Below are positions 8,762 through 17,192 of a DNA stretch of 64,000 nucleotides, piece by piece. Source of the DNA: Falsochrobactrum shanghaiense (GTDB lineage Bacteria; Pseudomonadota; Alphaproteobacteria; Rhizobiales; Rhizobiaceae); assembly GCF_003149535.1 (NCBI RefSeq), contig NZ_QGDB01000001.1:558001-622000 (forward strand), given 5' to 3'. A program made the translations under genes and the position numbers. The first letter of the stretch is position 1. The number at the start of each line of letters is the position of its first letter. Below the pieces are notes generated by a model. It searched no databases. It worked only from the letters and a program-made list of their open reading frames with translations, and was not told the DNA's origin.

Positions 8762-10078
8762 TTACCAGCGGCGCTCGAAACGGCGGCGCAGAATGATTGC
8801 GGCGATATTCATCGCAGCCAGGAATAAAAGCAGGACGATAATAGCGCCCGAAGTGCGTTCCACGAAAGCCCGTTCTGCTTCATTGGCCCACATATAGATC
8901 TGCACGGGCAGAGCGGTGGCCGGGTCCATCGGCGTTGCGGGCAAATCGGCGACGAATGCCACCATGCCGATGAGAAGCAGCGGCGCGGTTTCGCCCAATG
9001 CCTGCGCAAGCCCGATAATGGTGCCGGTCAGGATGCCGGGGGCGGCCAGCGGCAGGACGTGATGGAAAACCATCTGCGTCTTGGATGCGCCCAGCCCCAG
9101 AGCCGCAGCCCGGATCGAGGGCGGCACGGCGCGCAGCGCGGAACGGGTTGCGATGATGATCGTCGGCAGGGTCATGAGGGTGAGCACAAGACCGCCGACA
9201 ATCGAGGCCGAACGCGGCAGATTGAAGAAATTGATGAAGACCGCGAGACCCAGAAGACCGAAAACAATGGATGGCACCGCGGCCAGATTGTTGATGTTGA
9301 CTTCAATAAGGTCCGTAAAGCGGTTCTTCTTGGCAAATTCTTCCAGATAGATCGAGGAGGCGACGCCGATGGGCAGCGCCAGAACGAGCACGATCAGCAT
9401 CATGTAGAGCGAGCCGAGCAGCGCCACGCCAAGACCCGACGTTTCCGGGCGGCTGGATGCGCCGAAGGTAAACAGGCCCTTGTTGAAGGCCTGGCTCATC
9501 ACGCCGTCTGCCGCAAGCTGGTTCATCCATGCGACCTGCCGGTCCGACACTTTGCGGCTTGCTTCAGGAACCGAAAGGTTGATCTGCCCCTTAAAGGCCG
9601 AATCCACATCGGCGCCAGCCAGAACCGCAACGGTCTGCGTCGTACCGATCAGCGAAGGATTGTTCATGACCATTTCACGCAGCTGCACGCGCACGCCATC
9701 CGAATACATGCGGCCAAGATCGCGCATGGCGGGACGGTCCGTCGTCGATACGCCGAGCTTTTGCGCCAATGCATTGCGCACAAGCTGCGGATAGTTCGCG
9801 GTAATGAGCACATTGGGATCGGTCGCGCGCTTGTTGCCCGGATCGATCACCTGTTCGCTCAGTTCGACCGGAAGATAAAGCGTCGTCTGCCAGAAAGCCG
9901 TGTAGCCTTTCGAGAAGATCGAAAACAGCAAGGCGCAGAGAAAGAACACGCCAACGGCAATGGCCAGAATCCCGTACAAGCGGAAGCGGCGCTCTGCCGC
10001 ATAGCGGCGTTTCAATCCAATATCGCGACGCTGGGGCTTTGCCGAGGAGCCGACAGAATTGAAGGTGGTGTCAGTCAT
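8762..10078 (-). CDS. pstA: phosphate ABC transporter permease PstA
   Basis: A 438-residue inner-membrane permease, longer than E. coli PstA. One N-terminal membrane segment (about 35-55) is followed by a large periplasmic domain of about 150 residues and then the BPD_transp_1 membrane domain, with the ATPase-coupling EAA loop around RSALRAVPPSIRAAALGLGASKTQMVFHHVLP. Long extracytoplasmic inserts of this kind are usual in Rhizobiales. Its ATG overlaps the pstC TAA (TAATG), indicating translational coupling. Confidence 0.95.
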   Translation of the reverse strand: MTDTTFNSVGSSAKPQRRDIGLKRRYAAERRFRLYGILAIAVGVFFLCALLFSIFSKGYTAFWQTTLYLPVELSEQVIDPGNKRATDPNVLITANYPQLVRNALAQKLGVSTTDRPAMRDLGRMYSDGVRVQLREMVMNNPSLIGTTQTVAVLAGADVDSAFKGQINLSVPEASRKVSDRQVAWMNQLAADGVMSQAFNKGLFTFGASSRPETSGLGVALLGSLYMMLIVLVLALPIGVASSIYLEEFAKKNRFTDLIEVNINNLAAVPSIVFGLLGLAVFINFFNLPRSASIVGGLVLTLMTLPTIIIATRSALRAVPPSIRAAALGLGASKTQMVFHHVLPLAAPGILTGTIIGLAQALGETAPLLLIGMVAFVADLPATPMDPATALPVQIYMWANEAERAFVERTSGAIIVLLLFLAAMNIAAIILRRRFERRW

Positions 10079-11607
10079 TATTCGTACTGCTCCCGATATT
10101 TGCGAACGATATAGAGCGCGAAGATATTCATGATCAGCGTCAGGACAAACAGCGTGATGCCAAGCGCGAAGGCGACCAGCGTCTGCGGCGAATCGAATTC
10201 AAGGTCGCCGGTGAGCTGGTTGACGATCTTGACGGTGATCGTCGTCATCGCCTCGAAGGGATTGATGGTGATGCGGGCGGCAACGCCTGCAGCCAGCACC
10301 ACGATCATGGTCTCACCGATCGCGCGCGAGGCGGTCATCAGAAGCGCGCCGACAATGCCCGGAAGGGCCGCGGGCAATACCACCCGCTTGACGGTTTCCG
10401 AGCGGGTCGCGCCAAGGCCCAGCGAACCGTCACGCAGCGAGCGCGGCACGGCGGTGATGATGTCGTCGGAAAGCGAGGAAACGAAGGGGATGAGCATCAC
10501 GCCCATGACAAGGCCTGCCGTCAGCACGCTCTGCGCCATGATGAAGCCCTGTCCGCCCGCGATTGCCGCCGACAGATCACGCAGGAACGGACCCACCGTG
10601 ACCAGCGCGAAGAAGCCATAGACAATGGTCGGGATGCCCGCCAGAAGTTCGAGCAGCGGCTTGACCACCATGCGCACCTTGGGCGAGGCGTATTCAGCCA
10701 TGTAGATGGCTGAAAACAGGCCGACCGGCACCGCAAACAGCATGGCAACGAAGGCGATGTAAAGCGTGCCTGCAAGAAGGGGGATCAGGCCGAACTGTCC
10801 CGTTTCGCCGCCCGAACCGGCCGCAGCAAAACGCGGATCCCATACGGTTCCGAAGAAGAAATCGACGAGCGCGACCGAATTGAAGAAATTGATCGTCTGA
10901 AACAGCATCGAAAAGATGATGCCGATGGTCGTAAGAATGGCGACGCCGGAAGCCGCAATCAGCCCCCATAAAACGATGCGTTCGACATTGTTGCGGGCGC
11001 GCCGGCGACGGGAGATGGTCGACAGGCCGAATACGACACCTGCAACCGCGATGATGAAGGCAATCGCCGTGCCGATCGTGTGGGAGAGCTTGTCGGCTCT
11101 CTCAATGAACAGGGCAATCGGGACCATATAGTCCTGCCCTTCGGTGGCGAGAGCCACGCCCCGCGAGCCGAGCAGTTCACGCGCCTGCTGATAGGTCTGG
11201 GGGAAATTTTCAAGTTCGGCAGGCGTCAGGCGCTCCAGGCCATCGGCAAGGTTCCGGATCATGCCAAGCTGGAGGCTGCGGCTGGAATAGCTGCCATCCT
11301 CGATTGCCTGCGGCATACGCGCAGTTGCGCTGTGATCGAGATATACGGATGTGCCGACCGACCAGACGGCCAGAAAAAGAACCGCGGGCACCGTCGAAAC
11401 GAGAAACACCCACCAGCCATGATAATGAGGCCGGGAGTGCATTTTTTCCCATTCCGGGGACGCGCCGTTGGCCGGGGACGCGCCGCTGGCCGGGGACGCG
11501 CTGCTGACAGGCTGCGACCGATCGAGCGCGACAGCACGCTGCCGCCCGATAAACAAGCCGATCAGCCCGATAGCGACGACACTGACAAGAACCAGAAAGA
11601 AGGACAT
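10078..11607 (-). CDS. pstC: phosphate ABC transporter permease PstC
   Basis: A 509-residue permease. Start ATG 11607 (MSFFLVLVSVVAIG) follows GGGGAAA; the longer upstream frame lacks conservation. An N-terminal membrane helix is followed by a linker containing a short repeat SGASPA/NGASPE (about residues 35-52, from an 18-bp DNA tandem repeat), a second helix, a periplasmic domain, then the transport domain with EAA loop TAVPRSLRDGSLGLGATRSETVKRVVLP. Pairs with PstA. A hairpin separates it from pstS upstream. Confidence 0.95.
   Translation of the reverse strand: MSFFLVLVSVVAIGLIGLFIGRQRAVALDRSQPVSSASPASGASPANGASPEWEKMHSRPHYHGWWVFLVSTVPAVLFLAVWSVGTSVYLDHSATARMPQAIEDGSYSSRSLQLGMIRNLADGLERLTPAELENFPQTYQQARELLGSRGVALATEGQDYMVPIALFIERADKLSHTIGTAIAFIIAVAGVVFGLSTISRRRRARNNVERIVLWGLIAASGVAILTTIGIIFSMLFQTINFFNSVALVDFFFGTVWDPRFAAAGSGGETGQFGLIPLLAGTLYIAFVAMLFAVPVGLFSAIYMAEYASPKVRMVVKPLLELLAGIPTIVYGFFALVTVGPFLRDLSAAIAGGQGFIMAQSVLTAGLVMGVMLIPFVSSLSDDIITAVPRSLRDGSLGLGATRSETVKRVVLPAALPGIVGALLMTASRAIGETMIVVLAAGVAARITINPFEAMTTITVKIVNQLTGDLEFDSPQTLVAFALGITLFVLTLIMNIFALYIVRKYREQYE
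11454..11507. repeat. 18-bp tandem repeat inside pstC
   Basis: Three head-to-tail copies of CCGGGGACGCGCCGYTGG (third copy slightly diverged) at 11454, 11472 and 11490. The unit is a multiple of three, so copy-number change would keep the PstC frame and lengthen only the Ser/Ala/Pro linker. Confidence 0.85.
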
Positions 11608-11640
11608 ACAATTTCCCCGGTTGCCCAAGAATTCAAAGCA

Positions 11641-11671
11641 GAAGGTGCGGGAAAATACTTCCCGCACCTTC
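11641..11671 (-). terminator. pstS-pstC intercistronic hairpin
   Basis: Perfect 12-bp arms GAAGGTGCGGGA / TCCCGCACCTTC around a 7-base loop, 13 bases after the pstS stop. A hairpin directly after a binding-protein gene usually protects that part of the mRNA and reduces read-through, so more PstS than permease is made. No strong U-run follows. Confidence 0.75.
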
Positions 11672-11683
11672 CTAATTCACAGC

Positions 11684-12730
11684 TTACTTGGCAGCAAGAA
11701 CCTTGCCTTCGGTGAAGCTTGCGCGCTGTGCTTCACGTTCTGCATCCGGAGCCGGAACCAGACCATATTCAGCAAGCGGGCCTTCAGGACCAACCATCTG
11801 TTCGGACAGGAAGAAATCAACATATTCCTTCAGGCCGGGGATGACGCCCAGGTGAGCCTTCTTCACGTAGAAGAACAGCGGACGCGAAACCGGATATTCA
11901 CCCGAAGCCACGGTTTCAGCCGTCGGATTTACGTCGTTGACGGTCGCAACCTTGAGCTTGTCAGCATTGTTTTCGTAGAAATAGAGGCCGAAAACGCCAA
12001 CGCCGGTCTTGTTGGATTCGATGCGGGCCAGCGTTTCGCTGTAGTCGCCATCGATGTCCACTGCCTTGCCGTCCTTGCGCACAGCGATGCAGGCATTGCC
12101 AGCAGCCTTGTCGTCAAGGCCGGTCGCCTTGATTGCGTCAAGAGCGCCAGAGGTCTTGCAGCCGTCAGCCAGAACTTTTTCTTCGAACACTTCGCGGGTG
12201 CCGTGCTTTTCGCCCGGAATGTAGGCGGCGATGTCCCAATCCGGCAGATCAGGATTGACCTGGTTCCACTTGGTGTTCGGATTGTCGACCAGCTTGCCGT
12301 CGACAACGATCTGGGCAGCCAGAGCCGTGTAGAGATCGACCGGCTTCAGTTTCCAGTCCGGACCCTGCGCGTCGGTGGCGAATACGATGCCGTCATAGCC
12401 GAAGCGAACTTCCTGAACGTCCTTGACGCCAGCGTCGATGCAGGACTTGAGTTCGGAGTCCTTCATGGCGCGCGATGCATTGGCGATGTCGATGGTGTTT
12501 TCACCGACGCCCTTGCAGAATTCCTTGATGCCTGCGCCCGAACCGCCCGATTCGATGACGGGGGTTTTGAAATCAGGGTAGGTTTCGCCGAAAGTTTCAG
12601 CGACGATCTTGGCGTAAGGAAGAACGGTCGAAGAACCGGCCACCTGAATCTGGTCGCGCGCCTGAGCGGCGGAAACCGACAGAACGGCGGCAATAGCGAG
12701 CGCCGCGGTCGAGGAAATCATCTTGTTCAT
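11684..12730 (-). CDS. pstS: phosphate ABC transporter substrate-binding protein PstS
   Basis: A 348-residue periplasmic phosphate-binding protein. A Sec signal peptide, MNKMISSTAALAIAAVL then SVSAAQA, precedes the mature part. Phosphate-ligand motifs are AGSSTVLPYAKI, ESGGSGAGIKEFC and DIANASRAM. ATG 12730 is about 9 bases after AGGAG; ATG 12736 is also in frame but too close to that site. First gene of the pst operon and preceded by a pho box. Confidence 0.95.
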   Translation of the reverse strand: MNKMISSTAALAIAAVLSVSAAQARDQIQVAGSSTVLPYAKIVAETFGETYPDFKTPVIESGGSGAGIKEFCKGVGENTIDIANASRAMKDSELKSCIDAGVKDVQEVRFGYDGIVFATDAQGPDWKLKPVDLYTALAAQIVVDGKLVDNPNTKWNQVNPDLPDWDIAAYIPGEKHGTREVFEEKVLADGCKTSGALDAIKATGLDDKAAGNACIAVRKDGKAVDIDGDYSETLARIESNKTGVGVFGLYFYENNADKLKVATVNDVNPTAETVASGEYPVSRPLFFYVKKAHLGVIPGLKEYVDFFLSEQMVGPEGPLAEYGLVPAPDAEREAQRASFTEGKVLAAK

Positions 12731-12807
12731 GAGCATTAGCTCCTGTTGTAAAAGACCTATGACGGGAAAGCGTCAGTAGCCGTCTACGCGCTCTATATTA
12801 CATTCAT

Positions 12808-12825
12808 ATGACACTATTGTTACAG
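12808..12825 (-). promoter_or_regulatory. pho box upstream of pstS
   Basis: On the minus strand it reads CTGTAAC-AATA-GTGTCAT, matching the PhoB direct-repeat consensus CTGTCAT-N4-CTGTCAT (7-base half-sites, 11-base period) with few mismatches. It lies 78 bases before the pstS ATG, so PhoB should activate the pst operon here. Confidence 0.8.
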
Positions 12826-12889
12826 GTTTGTATCAATATCGCCGACACGCAATTTATTGGCTGCGGCATCCGGCAATCCTGCCGCAAGG

Positions 12890-13306
12890 CTATTCGTCCG
12901 GTCGCGTCAATATATAGACAGCCGTGCCGAGCATGAAGATCGCAACCGCTATTGCGGACAGCGGGCCGGGATTTGCCGACCACCAGAACATGCCATAACC
13001 AAAGGCCATGCCCAGACAGGAATAGAATTTCGCATAGGGCGGAATCGCGCCGCGCTCGCGCCATTTGATGACGAGAGGTCCGAATTTCGGATTGGCAAGC
13101 AGGCGCGCTTCAAATCTGGGCGACGAGCGGGCAAAGCAGCCTGCGGCAAGGATGATGAAGATCGTCGTGGGCATTACCGGCACCACCACGCCGATGATAC
13201 CCAGAGCCAGCATGAAGAAACCAAGCGCGAGATAAAAGGCGCGCTTGCCCGCCGAAAGCGCGGAAAAAGAGCGAACTGCGTCATCCTTTTGCGGTTTATG
13301 CGGCAT
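12890..13306 (-). CDS. DUF454 (YbaN) family inner-membrane protein
   Basis: A 138-residue protein with membrane segments at about residues 22-58 (FYLALGFFMLALGIIGVVVP and IFIILAAGCFA) and 105-133. PVMPTTIFIILAAGCFARSSPRFEARLLANPKFGP is the family signature, including the short cytoplasmic loop. Function unknown. It lies upstream of pstS on the same strand but is separated by the pho box and looks like its own unit. It marks the left end of the conserved block. Confidence 0.85.
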   Translation of the reverse strand: MPHKPQKDDAVRSFSALSAGKRAFYLALGFFMLALGIIGVVVPVMPTTIFIILAAGCFARSSPRFEARLLANPKFGPLVIKWRERGAIPPYAKFYSCLGMAFGYGMFWWSANPGPLSAIAVAIFMLGTAVYILTRPDE

Positions 13307-13513
13307 GTCATCCGTTCCAAAGCTGAGCGCTTATAGCAGGATCATCCGCTTCGTGCATGTCGGCATATGCAAAAAAGGTTCTGCGGCTCGATCTCCGCAA
13401 CGGCCCGACGGGAAGCACAATTCGAGCACGCCGGTCATGAGGTGGATTCAGCAGGATAGCGGCTCCGCATATGATCGTGACAGGGAACAGCTTTATTGCA
13501 TTATGGTATAATA

Positions 13514-13533
13514 ATTTATACTATACGACAATT
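13514..13533. promoter_or_regulatory. candidate operator, FAD-oxidase promoter
   Basis: A right arm GACAATT preceded by CTATAC, identical over TACTATACGACAA to the site before the potA-like gene and matching one arm of the perfect palindrome at 25326-25345. A TATAAT hexamer sits directly upstream at 13507-13512, so a bound repressor would cover the transcription start. Confidence 0.6.
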
Positions 13534-13560
13534 CTACCTTCATCCTCAGGATCAGCCGCA

Positions 13561-15000
13561 ATGACACATCAAGACCAATCAAACGACGCGTTTCTCAAAG
13601 ATCTGGCAGGCGTGGTGGGCATACGCCATGTGCTGACGAATACGAACGATATGATCGGCTATCTGGAAGACTGGAGAGGATATGCCACCGGCCGGGCGGT
13701 CGCAGTGGTGCTCCCGGGGAGCACGGTGGAAGTGGCTGATGTGATGAAGATCGCGGCGCGGTATGGGCGGGCGGTCGTTCCACAAGGAGGCAATACCGGG
13801 CTTTGCCAGGGGGCAATACCAACGGATGAAGGACAGGGCATCGTTCTGGCGTTAGGTCGCATGACGACAATCCGGGAGATCGATAAACCATCTGGTGTTC
13901 TTGTTATTGAAGCGGGCGCAACTCTAACCGCCGCGCATGAAGCCGCTGAAAGTGTCGATCGTCGCGTCCCTCTTCATCTGGGCAGCGAAGGCAGTGCGCA
14001 AATTGGCGGTCTGGTATCGACGAATGCGGGCGGCACGGGCGCTCTGCGTTATGGCCCGATCCGCGAACTGGTCTGCGGTCTTGAAGTGGTTTTGCCCGAT
14101 GGCCGGATACTCGAAGACCTCAAGGCCCTGCGCAAGAACAATACAGGCTATGATCTCAAAAACCTCTTTATCGGAGCCGAGGGAACCTTGGGGATCGTCA
14201 CGGCCGCAGCGCTGCGCATGCAGCCCCTGCTGCACGCTTCGGCCCATGCGTGGATCGCCCTTAGGGATATTGGAGCGGCGGTCGAATTGCTCATGCGGCT
14301 GCAAGATCGTTTCGACACCTCGGTGCAGGCAGCGGAATTGCTTTCAGGCAATGAAGTTGATCTTGTATTGCGCCATATCCCTCGTTCGCGGCAGCCTTTT
14401 GACGATCGTCCCGACTGGTCGTTGCTGATCGAGCTTGGAAGCACCGATGCGAGCGCCGATCTGCGCCCTGCGCTGGAGGACTGGCTGGCCGAAAGATTCG
14501 AGGAGGGGACGGTTACCGACGCTTTCGTCGCTCAAAGCGAAGCGCAGGCGAGCGACATCTGGCATGTGCGCCACTCCGTGTCTGAGGCGAACAAGATCCA
14601 TGGCCACAGCCTGTCGCATGATGTGGCCGTGCGCCCCGCCATGGTGCCGGAGATGATCAAACGTTGCAGCGCCGCTGTCCAGCGGCTGCATCCCGATGCC
14701 AATATCCTGATCGTATCGCATATAGGCGACGGCAACGTACACTTCATCGTGCATTTCACGCATGAAGAATGGGCGGCTTTTGCCAATCCGGACGAAGTAA
14801 CCGGGCAAGTCATGGCGCTGGTTCATGACGAGGTCGAGGCACTGGGCGGAACATTTTCCGCCGAGCATGGCATCGGGCGCAAGCTGACCGGAGAATTATC
14901 GCAGCGGACGGACGCGGTACGCATGGATCTCATGCAGGCTCTTCGCCGGCTCATCGACCCCGACCTGCGAATGAATCCGGGGGCCGTATTCCCGCTCTGA
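13561..15000 (+). CDS. FAD-binding 2-hydroxyacid dehydrogenase (GlcD / D-lactate dehydrogenase / D-2-hydroxyglutarate dehydrogenase family)
   Basis: A 479-residue flavoprotein of the VAO family. The FAD pyrophosphate loop VVPQGGNTGLCQGA (about residues 76-89), HLGSEGSAQIGGLVSTNAGG (about 140-160) and NTGYDLKNLFIGAEGTLGIVTAA are classic, and the C-terminal SAEHGIGRKLTGEL carries the active-site His. It would oxidise a D-2-hydroxyacid to the 2-oxoacid and pass electrons to a quinone or another acceptor. ATG 13561 follows AGGA. It is the only plus-strand enzyme of module 1, is convergent with hyuA-like, and is tied to it by the shared operator. Confidence 0.88.
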   Translation: MTHQDQSNDAFLKDLAGVVGIRHVLTNTNDMIGYLEDWRGYATGRAVAVVLPGSTVEVADVMKIAARYGRAVVPQGGNTGLCQGAIPTDEGQGIVLALGRMTTIREIDKPSGVLVIEAGATLTAAHEAAESVDRRVPLHLGSEGSAQIGGLVSTNAGGTGALRYGPIRELVCGLEVVLPDGRILEDLKALRKNNTGYDLKNLFIGAEGTLGIVTAAALRMQPLLHASAHAWIALRDIGAAVELLMRLQDRFDTSVQAAELLSGNEVDLVLRHIPRSRQPFDDRPDWSLLIELGSTDASADLRPALEDWLAERFEEGTVTDAFVAQSEAQASDIWHVRHSVSEANKIHGHSLSHDVAVRPAMVPEMIKRCSAAVQRLHPDANILIVSHIGDGNVHFIVHFTHEEWAAFANPDEVTGQVMALVHDEVEALGGTFSAEHGIGRKLTGELSQRTDAVRMDLMQALRRLIDPDLRMNPGAVFPL

Positions 15001-15040
15001 TCGTTCTGATCGAAAGCCTGGACCTTTCATGTGGTTTTAC

Positions 15041-15075
15041 TGCCCGGAAGCGATGAGTGCTTCCGGGCAATTTTT
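15041..15075 (+). terminator. bidirectional terminator between the FAD oxidase and hyuA-like genes
   Basis: Arms TGCCCGGAAGC / GCTTCCGGGCA around a short loop, followed by ATTTTT on the plus strand. It separates two convergent genes and ends at the hyuA-like stop. Confidence 0.8.
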
Positions 15076-17138
15076 CAGGCTACCGCCTGTGCAAGAATGC
15101 TGCCATTTTCCTGCACCTCGACCTCCCATCCCGGAAGAATCCAGGTCGTGGTATCCTCCTGCTCCAGAACGATGGGGCCCGCGACTCTCTGTCCGCGCGC
15201 AAGTCCGCGCCGGTTATAGACGCTGACCGGCATAAACCCGCCATCGTGCCAGATCGAACGTGTTTCGAGAGCTTCGGCGCTTTCGTCACCCACCGTCATT
15301 GCCGTCGGCACGCGAGGGAGATTGGCGCTGACGCGCAGGCGCAGGGTCACGATTTCAATCGGGCTTTCCAGATCGCGAAAACCATATTGTCTTTCGTGCT
15401 GCTGGTGGAACGCTTCGCACAATGCGGCCACGTCGATCTCATCGCCATGCATGGGGGCGGGCACATTGATGTCGAAAGCTTCACCCTCATAATGGAGGTC
15501 GGCGGTTATGGTCAGGACCGGATCGCCAAGATTGCTGCCTTCGCCCGCGATCCATTCCCGACCCGTCCTGACCAGTTCGCTGAGCGTTTTCGACAGAAGA
15601 CCGGCTGTAACCGCCGGATTTGTCACGCGGTGGCGCAATGAGCGCAGATAGTCGCGCTTGATGTCCGCCAATGTTGCACCCATGGCGCAAAAAGTACCCG
15701 GAGCACCCGGCACGATCATCGACGTCAGGCCCACTTCCGAGGCCAGCATGTTTGCGTGCGTCGGGCCAGCGCCGCCAAATGGCATCAGCGCGAAACTGCG
15801 CGGATCCTCACCGCGCTGCGCCAGAGATTTGCGCAATTCCGTCCCCATGACCGCCGTGGCGATACGCAAGGCTGCCTCCGCAGTGCGCACGCCCGCATCA
15901 GGGCCAGAAATCCCGATCTTCTCACCGACTGCGGCGAGAGCATCCAGCGCTGCCTGACGGTCGAGTTTCATGCGTCCTTCAAGAAACCTGTCGGGATCGA
16001 TCAGGCCGATAGCCACATAGCAGTCGGTTATGCAGGGCGACATACCACCGCGTCCGTAACAGACAGGGCCGGGATCGGCACCGGCACTGCCCGGTCCAAC
16101 CTTGAGCAAGCCATGCTCATCCACCCAGATTATCGAGCCGCCGCCCGCTCCGATGGCAGAGACGTTGACGACCGGCAGGACCAGCGGAAAATCACCGATA
16201 TGCGTGCGGGTGGTATATTCGGGATCGCCGTTGCGCGTTACGGCAATATCGGACGAAGTGCCGCCCATGTCGAAAGTGATGATACGATCGACGCCCGATT
16301 GCCCGGCGATGACATGCGCTGCCACGACACCGGATGCCGGTCCTGAAAGCACGGTATCTATCGGGCGATCGCGAGCCGTGTCCACCGACAGGGTGCCGCC
16401 GTTCGACGAGGTGATATAGACGGGTGCGGTCAAGCCCAGGCGTGCCAGCCGTTCTTGCAGCAGCGTGAAGTAACCGGTCATCAGCGGATGGACATAGGAA
16501 TTGAGCAGCGTCACCAATGTCCGTTCATATTCACGCGTCTCCGGCCAGATTTCCGCCGAAGCCGTGACGAGAATGCCCGGCAATCTCTGGGCAAGAGCAG
16601 ATACGACATCGCGTTCGAGCGAAGGGTAGAGATAGGCGTGGATAAGGGTGACGGCGACTGCGGCAACGCCGGTTTCTTTCAGCCGTGCTGCAAGCGCATC
16701 CAGTTCGTCCGCATCGGGCCGCGACAGGATTTCGCCGTTCGCGCCCATGCTTGCTCCCACCTCGAAGACGAGGTCGCGCGGAACCAGAACCTCTTCCTTG
16801 CCGGCGTTCATGTCATAGGAATTGGGCATCCGGGAGCGTGCGATTTCGAGTATGTCGCGAAAGCCCTTGGGAACCACGAGCGCAATGGGAGCGCCGCGCC
16901 TCTGGATGATGGCGTTCAGCCCGATTGTCGTGCCGTGGATGACCAGTTCCACATCGTCATTGGTCACACCTGCCTTCTCGATAACCTTGACGATGCCGCG
17001 CTCGACCGATGCGGACGGGTCTGACGGCACGCTTGGTTCCTTGAAGAAAGTCGTTTGGCCGGTTGCGGCATTGACCAGCACGAAGTCGGTGAAAGTACCG
17101 CCGACATCGACGCCGATCCGGCATTGTGCTTTGCTCAT
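15075..17138 (-). CDS. hyuA: hydantoinase/oxoprolinase family protein, HyuA-type subunit
   Basis: A 687-residue protein of the HyuA / N-methylhydantoinase A / acetone-carboxylase-beta family. It opens with the actin-like phosphate loop RIGVDVGGTFTDFVLVNAATG, has the second nucleotide motif IITFDMGGTSSDIAVTRNGD and the downstream SIGAGGGSI and MPFGGAGPTHA boxes. It would use ATP to activate a cyclic amide, imide or ketone for opening or carboxylation, together with HyuB. Last gene of the potA-hyuB-potB-potC-SBP-hyuA operon. The usual hyuA-hyuB adjacency is split by the transporter genes. Substrate unknown. Confidence 0.88.
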   Translation of the reverse strand: MSKAQCRIGVDVGGTFTDFVLVNAATGQTTFFKEPSVPSDPSASVERGIVKVIEKAGVTNDDVELVIHGTTIGLNAIIQRRGAPIALVVPKGFRDILEIARSRMPNSYDMNAGKEEVLVPRDLVFEVGASMGANGEILSRPDADELDALAARLKETGVAAVAVTLIHAYLYPSLERDVVSALAQRLPGILVTASAEIWPETREYERTLVTLLNSYVHPLMTGYFTLLQERLARLGLTAPVYITSSNGGTLSVDTARDRPIDTVLSGPASGVVAAHVIAGQSGVDRIITFDMGGTSSDIAVTRNGDPEYTTRTHIGDFPLVLPVVNVSAIGAGGGSIIWVDEHGLLKVGPGSAGADPGPVCYGRGGMSPCITDCYVAIGLIDPDRFLEGRMKLDRQAALDALAAVGEKIGISGPDAGVRTAEAALRIATAVMGTELRKSLAQRGEDPRSFALMPFGGAGPTHANMLASEVGLTSMIVPGAPGTFCAMGATLADIKRDYLRSLRHRVTNPAVTAGLLSKTLSELVRTGREWIAGEGSNLGDPVLTITADLHYEGEAFDINVPAPMHGDEIDVAALCEAFHQQHERQYGFRDLESPIEIVTLRLRVSANLPRVPTAMTVGDESAEALETRSIWHDGGFMPVSVYNRRGLARGQRVAGPIVLEQEDTTTWILPGWEVEVQENGSILAQAVA

Positions 17139-17163
17139 ATGAGTGTTCCTACAGAAAATTGGA

Positions 17164-17186
17164 CGCCCGCCCAGAAAGGACGGGCG
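17164..17186 (-). terminator. hairpin after the polyamine-type binding-protein gene
   Basis: Arms CGCCCG / CGGGCG around 11 bases, directly after the binding-protein stop and before hyuA-like. Likely an mRNA stabiliser or attenuator. Confidence 0.45.
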
Positions 17187-17192
17187 CGAAGA

